Shown here piece after piece: positions 59,084 through 64,000 of a stretch of 64,000 bases of DNA. The notes under the pieces were generated by a model that saw nothing but the letters and a program-made list of their open reading frames with translations, did not search any database and was not told where the DNA came from. The stretch comes from JBDHWG01 sp046328525 (lineage in GTDB: Bacteria; Chloroflexota; Anaerolineae; Epilineales; JAHCIE01), in assembly GCA_046328525.1 (NCBI GenBank), contig JAXLWK010000005.1:124001-188000 (forward strand), written 5' to 3'. A program made the position numbers and the translations under genes. Within the stretch, counting starts at the first letter, position 1. Each line of letters starts with the position of its first letter.

Positions 59084-59680
59084 GTGATGACGCAGGTGAT
59101 GAGCGACACAATAGACGGCCACACGTTTGACGGCCTGCCCGTGCGCACCGGCGACATCCTCTGCACGCAGGACGGCGCGCCGGGCAGCCTGTTCGGCGAG
59201 ATATGGCGGCAGCTCGGCCGCGTCGTCCCCGGCGAGATTGACCACGTCGTGCTGTACGTCGGTCCGGGCGGCCGCTGCGTCGAGTCGGGTGTGCGGGGTG
59301 TCATCGTCTTCGACATGCCGGGCGAGGCATGGGACGCCCCGGCGCTTGCCTGGCAGCGCATCCTTTACGACACCCTCGTCGGCGCGGCGTACCCCCTGGC
59401 CGGCCGCGGCCTCTCGCCGGATGAGGAGGGGCGCATCCGTCGCGGCGTCGCCGACTACTGTCTGACCCAGGCCGAGATGCACCGTGGCTACAACCTCAAT
59501 ATCTTCGACCTGGACACGACGGGCGCGTTCTATTGCAGTCAGCTCCTCTACCACGCCTACCTGCGCTACGGCATTGACCTCAACAGCAACGTGGCCGTGC
59601 CGACGGCCCTCGGCCTGGACCGCATCGTGTTCCCCGAGGAAATCTGGCGCGCCTGCCCCACCCGCCGCCGACTGACATGA
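59084..59680 (+). CDS. YiiX/DUF830-type papain-like (NlpC/P60-superfamily) protein
   Basis: A 198-aa protein with GDILCTQ, the His in IDHVVLYVGPGGR and the Cys in GAFYCSQLLYHAYLRYGIDL, the permuted papain-like order (His before Cys) of YiiX/YebB proteins. Family members act as hydrolases on wall peptides or lipids. No signal peptide. Its TGA overlaps the DUF58 start (ATGA), so it is translationally coupled to that gene. The start is GTG 59084 with an ATG directly after it. Confidence 0.82.
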   Translation: MMTQVMSDTIDGHTFDGLPVRTGDILCTQDGAPGSLFGEIWRQLGRVVPGEIDHVVLYVGPGGRCVESGVRGVIVFDMPGEAWDAPALAWQRILYDTLVGAAYPLAGRGLSPDEEGRIRRGVADYCLTQAEMHRGYNLNIFDLDTTGAFYCSQLLYHAYLRYGIDLNSNVAVPTALGLDRIVFPEEIWRACPTRRRLT

Positions 59681-60957
59681 GCACACCCCAATTCTCCGAT
59701 GCCTGGGTGCTGCTGGCGATCTTCATGATCGTCGGCGGCGCTATGTTCCGCCAGCCGTCCATGCTGGCCCTCGGCCTGCTGCTCCTGGTCATCGTCCCCG
59801 TCGCCTGGGCGTGGAACCGGCTCGTCCTGCGCGCCGTCCGCTACGAGCGCAAGCTGGGCGACAGCCGCGTCTTCGCCGGCGAGACGACCACCGTCAGCCT
59901 CGTGACCACGAACCAGAAGCCCCTTCCTGCGCCGTGGCTCACCGCAGAGGACACGTTCCCACGCGGCGTGAGCATCGCCGAGCGGCAGATGACCCAGGTC
60001 AAGGGCGGCGAGCTTCAGTCGCTTACCAACGTGCTGTCGCTGCGCTGGTACGAGCGCGTCGTGCGCCAATACACTCTTCACTGTCCCAAGCGCGGCTTCT
60101 ACTTCATCGGCCCCGCCTATCTCACCGGCGGCGACCTGTTCGGGATGTTCGAGAACCGCGCCAAACTCTCCCACCTGGACCGCATCATCGTCTACCCCGC
60201 CGTCGTCCCCCTGGCCGAGCTAGGCTTCGTCGGCAAGGACCCCTTCGGCGAGTCGCGCTCCCCGCTGCGCATCTTCGAGGACCCGCTGCGCACTATCGGC
60301 ATCCGCGACTACCACCCGGAGGACTCGTTCCGCCACGTCCACTGGAAAGCCAGCGCGCGGCAGCAGCGCCTCCAGACCAGGGTCTATGAGCCGACCATCA
60401 CGCAGCGCCTGGCGATCATGCTCAACATCGCCACATTCCCGCAACCCTGGTGGGGCATTGACCCGGAGGTCCAGGAGCACACCATCTCCGTCGCCGCCTC
60501 CATCGCGTACCACGCCACCCTGCACCGCCGCGCCGTCGGCCTCGTCGCCAACGGCGCCGTCCCCCGCTCCGACCAGCCCATCCGCGTCCTGCCGAGCCGC
60601 GACCCCGGCACGTTGACCCGCATCCTGGAGGCGCTGGCCGCCGTCTCGACCTTCGCCACTGAGCGCATCGAGACCCTGTTGGCGCGAGAGACCCCGCGCA
60701 TGCCGTGGGGCGCGACCTTCGTCGTCGTCACGGCGATTGTCACGCCGGAGCTTGTCGCCGAGATCGTGCGCCTGACGCGGGCCGGCCGCCGCATCGTTCT
60801 CGTCTCCCTCGACCCGGACTACACGGAGACGGAGCTACCCGGCGTCATCGTTCACCACCTGCCGCGCGCCCAGCTCGTCTATGGCGAGCGCCCGGCCGCC
60901 ATAGACCCCGACGCCCTCTTCCGCCGCCCGTCTTCGCCGGAGGAGCCGCGAGAATGA
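59677..60957 (+). CDS. DUF58 domain membrane protein
   Basis: A 426-aa protein with two N-terminal hydrophobic segments (about 7-22 and 28-45) and a DUF58 core with GIRDYHPEDSFRHVHWKASARQQRLQTRVYEP (the family signature, about 208-240), followed by a soluble von Willebrand-like part. DUF58 proteins cluster with MoxR ATPases and transglutaminase-like membrane proteins. A DUF4129-like gene follows. Confidence 0.9.
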   Translation: MSTPQFSDAWVLLAIFMIVGGAMFRQPSMLALGLLLLVIVPVAWAWNRLVLRAVRYERKLGDSRVFAGETTTVSLVTTNQKPLPAPWLTAEDTFPRGVSIAERQMTQVKGGELQSLTNVLSLRWYERVVRQYTLHCPKRGFYFIGPAYLTGGDLFGMFENRAKLSHLDRIIVYPAVVPLAELGFVGKDPFGESRSPLRIFEDPLRTIGIRDYHPEDSFRHVHWKASARQQRLQTRVYEPTITQRLAIMLNIATFPQPWWGIDPEVQEHTISVAASIAYHATLHRRAVGLVANGAVPRSDQPIRVLPSRDPGTLTRILEALAAVSTFATERIETLLARETPRMPWGATFVVVTAIVTPELVAEIVRLTRAGRRIVLVSLDPDYTETELPGVIVHHLPRAQLVYGERPAAIDPDALFRRPSSPEEPRE

Positions 60958-60976
60958 TTCGTCGGAACGGATTTGA

Positions 60977-61003
60977 AACGCAAAGGCGCAGAGACGCAAA
61001 GGA
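60977..61003. repeat. CGCAAAG-family repeat in a 58-bp gap
   Basis: AACGCAAAGGCGCAGAGACGCAAAGGAAG lies between the DUF58 gene and the next gene. Its AAAGGAAG end is the only good Shine-Dalgarno for the ATG at 61016. Confidence 0.8.
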
Positions 61004-61015
61004 AGAAAAGACCGC

Positions 61016-62428
61016 ATGACGTCGCTGCGGGTGCGCCGCGAGCTGCTGCGCCTGGCGACGGCCACCTTTGGCGCGGCGTGGTACTACGCCGCGTGGAGCG
61101 TCGCCTTCGCCTACCTGGCGCGGCCGGTCGAGGGGCCGTCGTTCCTCGAGGTGTGGGCGCTGTCAGTGCTGGCGATGTACGTCGCGCGCTACCTCAACGT
61201 CGAGCGCGGCGACGCGGGCGCGATGGGCTGGCCGGTCGCCGTCGGCGCGCTAGTCTCCATCGTCCTCGCCTCGTGGCTGACCCCCGGCATCGGCGGTCCC
61301 GTCGCGCTGGTGCTTGGCCTGCGCGCGTTCAACGGCGCCGCCGTCCTGCTCACCCTCGGCCTGTTCATCCTCTGGTGGCGCGGCGTGGACGCGGTGCGCG
61401 ACGGCTTCGGCATGGGCGTCACGAGTCTGCGCTTCCGCCTCGGCGTCGTCATCCTATTCTGGACGGTCATTTTCGCCGCGTTCATCCATTTCGACCTGAT
61501 CGCCATCATCTTCGTCTTCTTCGCCACCGCCCTCGTCGCCATGGCCCTGGCGCGCGTTGAGGACGTGAGCCGCAGCCTGGGCGGCGTGGTCACGCCTTTC
61601 AACCGCACCTGGGCACTCATCCTCGCCGCCGCCGTCACCGCCGTCATGCTCATCGGCGTCATCGCCGTCCTGGTCTTCACGCCGGACACGATTCGCACCA
61701 TTCTCGGCTGGCTCGCCCCGCTGTGGCTCGTGCTCAGCTTCGTCTTCATCGCCATCATCGCCCTGGCGGCGCGCATCCTGGAGCCGCTTATCCTCTTCCT
61801 CATCGAGGCGCTGCGCCCCGTCGCCGAGCGCATGTTCCGCTTCACCCCGAACCAGCTCCAGGCCCCGCAGAACCAGGAGCCGGTGGTGTTAGAGCGCCTC
61901 GTCCCGCCCGTCATCCTCGACAGCGCCAAGTGGCTCGCCCTGATCGCCGCCGTCGTCTTCGCCCTGTGGCTGCTCACGCTGTGGGCGCGGCAGCGGCGGC
62001 AGACGGCAGGCGAGGGCGTGCCGGAGCTGCGCGAGTCGGTCTGGTCCGCTGAGGCGTTCGCCGACGATGCCCGCGGCCTGCTGGATCGGCTGCTCGGCCG
62101 CTTTCGCCGCCACCGCCCCGGCATCGCCACGGACTCCGTGCGCCACATCTACGCCAGCCTGCAGGTGCTGGCCGCTGACCGCGGCGCGCCTCGGCCGCCG
62201 GACGACACCCCCTACGAGTACCTGCCGCGGCTCCAGGGGCTGCTCCCGGACGCGGCGGCCGACCTCTCGCTCCTGACGGACGCCTATGTGGATGCCCACT
62301 ACCACGAGATCGAGCCGACCGACGCCGAGCTGCGCCAGGCCCAGGGGGCGTGGCAGCGCGTCCGCCGCGCCGCCGCGAATGTTCCGACTCTCAAGGGCGA
62401 TGGGGAGACGGCGGGCGGGGACGAGTAG
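61016..62428 (+). CDS. Multi-pass membrane protein with DUF4129-like C-terminus
   Basis: A 470-aa protein with about nine membrane segments (between residues 15 and 330), then a soluble tail (about 335-470) that reads SVRHIYASLQVLAADRGAPRPPDDTPYEYLPRL, the DUF4129 pattern. In related clusters a transglutaminase-like domain precedes DUF4129; here only the C-terminal region is recognisable. It probably works with the DUF58 protein at the membrane. The function is unknown. Confidence 0.83.
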   Translation: MTSLRVRRELLRLATATFGAAWYYAAWSVAFAYLARPVEGPSFLEVWALSVLAMYVARYLNVERGDAGAMGWPVAVGALVSIVLASWLTPGIGGPVALVLGLRAFNGAAVLLTLGLFILWWRGVDAVRDGFGMGVTSLRFRLGVVILFWTVIFAAFIHFDLIAIIFVFFATALVAMALARVEDVSRSLGGVVTPFNRTWALILAAAVTAVMLIGVIAVLVFTPDTIRTILGWLAPLWLVLSFVFIAIIALAARILEPLILFLIEALRPVAERMFRFTPNQLQAPQNQEPVVLERLVPPVILDSAKWLALIAAVVFALWLLTLWARQRRQTAGEGVPELRESVWSAEAFADDARGLLDRLLGRFRRHRPGIATDSVRHIYASLQVLAADRGAPRPPDDTPYEYLPRLQGLLPDAAADLSLLTDAYVDAHYHEIEPTDAELRQAQGAWQRVRRAAANVPTLKGDGETAGGDE

Positions 62429-62454
62429 CGCGCCGGATCATTCCCGCGACAACA

Positions 62455-62501
62455 AAGCGTCGCCGGCGACGGACATTGTTCGTCCGACGTTGGCGACGCT
62501 T
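62455..62501 (+). terminator. Hairpin terminator
   Basis: Arms AAGCGTCGCC and GGCGACGCTT (10 bp perfect) with an inner imperfect GACGGAC/GTCCGAC pair, 26 bp after the stop of the membrane protein gene. Confidence 0.7.
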
Positions 62502-62524
62502 ATGTGTATGAAGCTTTGCTCGCT

Positions 62525-62643
62525 CTACAGGCGGTTTTCGTACAGGTCAGCAACGGGGAAGCACAGGCCGTAGTCATCCCAGATCACATCGCCCTGCTCA
62601 ACCCGAAATCCCGCGAACTTCTGCGGGTCGAGATACGCGCGAA
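62525..62643 (-). pseudogene. Remnant of a DUF2442-like C-terminus
   Basis: In a frame other than that of the DinB gene, the minus strand reads FRAYLDPQKFAGFRVEQGDVIWDDYGLCFPVADLYENRL then TAG. The DLYE end and the xxVxWDDYG region resemble the C-terminus of DUF2442 proteins. The 5' part is absent, replaced by the DinB gene. This is a likely recombination remnant; family assignment is by eye. Confidence 0.4.
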
Positions 62644-63113
62644 ATACTCTCAATCTGCTTGACGTGCGGGCGCTCGTGGCGCGCCAGCCACGCCGCGTAA
62701 GACTGCACAGTCCGAACGAGGGGTCCTCCCGCCCCTGTTACCGTCGCCGACCGTGACCAGTCTTCTGGCGCTAACGATTCCAGGACGGCCAACAACTCGG
62801 CGCGCTGCGTTGTGAAGGCCCGTAGGGAGGCCGCGAACTCCTGGTCGAGATAGTCGGTCTGCTCCAGCCAGGTCCTGGGGTCCACGGCCCGGATGGTCGG
62901 CCTGTCCTGGGCGAGAATTACCCCGATGCAGCCGCCCCAAACATCAGCGCACGACCGCAGATGGGCCAGCACCTCGTTGGCGGACCACTCGCCGGGACTG
63001 GGAGCGGCGCGCAATTGAGCCGGTGTCAGATCGGCGGTCAGCGAGGCAATGCGCGGCGGAGCTGCAGTCAGCATGGTGAGGATTTCCTCAACCGTGAGAG
63101 GTTTACTCGCCAC
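62598..63113 (-). CDS. DinB-family protein
   Basis: A 171-aa four-helix-bundle protein of the DinB superfamily: PAQLRAAPSPGEWSANEVLAHLRSCADVWGG (with the first metal-site His) and YAAWLARHERPHVKQI (later His). Members are often metal-binding thiol transferases or of unknown function. The last 14 residues look atypical and derive from the DUF2442-like remnant read in another frame. GTG 63113 is chosen because AGGAGG lies seven bases upstream; it overlaps the YcaQ-like gene by 11 bp. Confidence 0.8.
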   Translation of the reverse strand: MASKPLTVEEILTMLTAAPPRIASLTADLTPAQLRAAPSPGEWSANEVLAHLRSCADVWGGCIGVILAQDRPTIRAVDPRTWLEQTDYLDQEFAASLRAFTTQRAELLAVLESLAPEDWSRSATVTGAGGPLVRTVQSYAAWLARHERPHVKQIESISRVSRPAEVRGISG

Positions 63114-63999
63114 GCGCCGCCTCCTGCGCTTCCAGGGAAACGGCGACGCGTTGACGCAGCAGCGGCTCGCGGATCGCCCGCGCATCCACGCGCCGCGCGC
63201 CGAGGAACGTCACGAACCGGGCAAAGCCCCGCGCCAGCGCCTCCGCGAACGCCTCATCCTCGCCGAGCGCCTCGTCTTCCAGCCACAATCCCAGGATGAC
63301 GAACGTGTTGGCGGCGCGGTCGAGCTTGCTATCGAAGCGCGCGACGAGCCGCTCGCCCCACAGGATCGGCAGCGTGTAGTAGCCGTACTTGCGCTGGTGC
63401 TCCGGCTTGTACACCTCCCACACGTAGTCGAAACCGAACAGGACTTTGGCGCGGCCCCGCGCGCTGACGGGATCGAGGGGAGCGAGGAAGACAGCCTCGT
63501 CCGTCGTGGTTGGCCCCAACGCGGCCCACGCCGGCGGCACTCGCCCGGTCGCCAGCTCGCGCAGCGTCGCGGCGTCGCTGCCGAGGGCATAGTGCGTCTG
63601 CTTCCAACCATCCACCTGCACCTCGACCAGGTCGCCGTCGGCTAGCATAGTCTCGCGCAGCTTTTTCGCAGCGTGATCCGGGTCGCCGCGCCGATACGAA
63701 TCACTCGTCCGGCTCAGCCGCGACAGCCCGGCGAAGCCGACTTCCTTCGTGATCAAGAAGCGGTCCACCTCGGTGTCGTCGCTCTCGCGGATGAGGTGCG
63801 GCGGCGCGACCGTCTCCGTCAGGGCATACACGCGCTCGAAGCGCTCGCGGTGGTGCGTCATGACTTCGCCGGTGAGCCAGAGATACCACAACGCCAGCGC
63901 GCTGTCCTTGCGGCCGCGATAGCTCTGCGTTCGGGTGCGCGTCGCCATCTCGAAGTCGCGGTTGCTCACCACGCCGCGTTCCTGCAAAGTGGCCCGCAT
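63103..63999 (-). CDS. YcaQ/AlkX-like winged-helix DNA glycosylase (5' end outside the window)
   Basis: A 298-aa partial protein of the HTH_42/YcaQ family: GRKDSALALWYLWLTGEV, QRKYGYYTLPILWGERLVARFDSKLDR and LGLWLEDEALGED. The YGYYTLPILWG signature is the family hallmark; YcaQ proteins unhook interstrand crosslinks. The beginning is cut by the window edge, so the start is not seen. It overlaps the DinB gene by 11 bp, so they are coupled. Confidence 0.87.
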   Translation of the reverse strand: MRATLQERGVVSNRDFEMATRTRTQSYRGRKDSALALWYLWLTGEVMTHHRERFERVYALTETVAPPHLIRESDDTEVDRFLITKEVGFAGLSRLSRTSDSYRRGDPDHAAKKLRETMLADGDLVEVQVDGWKQTHYALGSDAATLRELATGRVPPAWAALGPTTTDEAVFLAPLDPVSARGRAKVLFGFDYVWEVYKPEHQRKYGYYTLPILWGERLVARFDSKLDRAANTFVILGLWLEDEALGEDEAFAEALARGFARFVTFLGARRVDARAIREPLLRQRVAVSLEAQEAARGE

Positions 64000-64000
64000 C

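Noticed and set aside
62598..63113. Frameshift error in DinB as the sole cause of its odd C-terminus
   Set aside because: The alternative frame gives a coherent C-terminus resembling another family, which a simple error would not explain.

Overview
The window is a 64 kb chromosomal segment of a high-GC bacterium, most likely an uncultured member of the Chloroflexota (Anaerolineae-like). That placement is an inference. It rests on coenzyme F420 genes (cofD, cofC, a luciferase-like F420 oxidoreductase), a bactofilin beside an M23 peptidase, substrate-binding lipoproteins with long Ala/Pro/Thr linkers, a T-box leader before an archaeal-type aspartyl-tRNA synthetase, and an unusually high load of dispersed palindromic intergenic repeats. 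No rRNA, CRISPR array or prophage was seen. There is one tRNA (initiator Met) and one IS256-family insertion.

Layout. 0-7.3 kb: a P2-type cation ATPase with a coiled-coil membrane protein, a HExxH metallopeptidase, an SdpI-like membrane protein, a bactofilin and an M23 peptidase. 7.3-9.3 kb: tRNA-fMet, a Cys-rich hypothetical, a DUF433/DUF5615 toxin-antitoxin pair and a CopG::truncated-PIN fusion. 9.3-15 kb: a leftward sugar-phosphate cluster (gnd, pgi, rpiA, rpe) ending in a dihydroorotase/allantoinase-type amidohydrolase. 15-19 kb: Asp-specific T-box plus aspS, then a cytochrome c/DUF11/cupredoxin protein. 18.9-23.2 kb: a PfkB kinase that lacks the usual catalytic Asp, and a phnDCE-type ABC transporter. 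23.3-31.1 kb: a K+ channel, two Opp/Dpp-type permeases and three paralogous solute-binding lipoproteins, one with an internal deletion.

31-39.7 kb: a repeat-rich stretch, a VOC protein, an unknown gene behind a consensus promoter with a LexA-like dyad, an Lrp regulator with a 53-aa membrane protein, nitroreductase, esterase, acetyltransferase, GT-C enzymes, an AlkD-like protein and an SH3b lipoprotein. 39.8-41.1 kb: an IS256 copy with an 8-bp target duplication and a frameshifted transposase. 41-47 kb: an atypical NarL-type regulator, a five- to six-domain secreted M23 protein and a fused SDR protein. 47-50 kb: tdk, rpmE, rpmA, rplU and a J-domain membrane protein. 50-57 kb: the overlapping operon cofD-cofC-FAD flavoprotein, a secreted hypothetical, aldo/keto reductase, acetyltransferase and an F420-type oxidoreductase. 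57-64 kb: acyl-CoA ligase, a papain-like YiiX protein overlapping a DUF58 gene, a DUF4129-like membrane protein, a DinB-fold protein and a YcaQ-like DNA glycosylase cut by the window end.

The most distinctive feature is the density and variety of intergenic repeats: at least six families of palindromes or long inverted repeats. Some copies supply the stop codon, and one probably the ribosome binding site, of neighbouring genes. Several genes also show remodelling: an in-frame deletion in a binding protein, the CopG::PIN chimera, a DUF2442 remnant and catalytic-residue losses in the PfkB and receiver domains.
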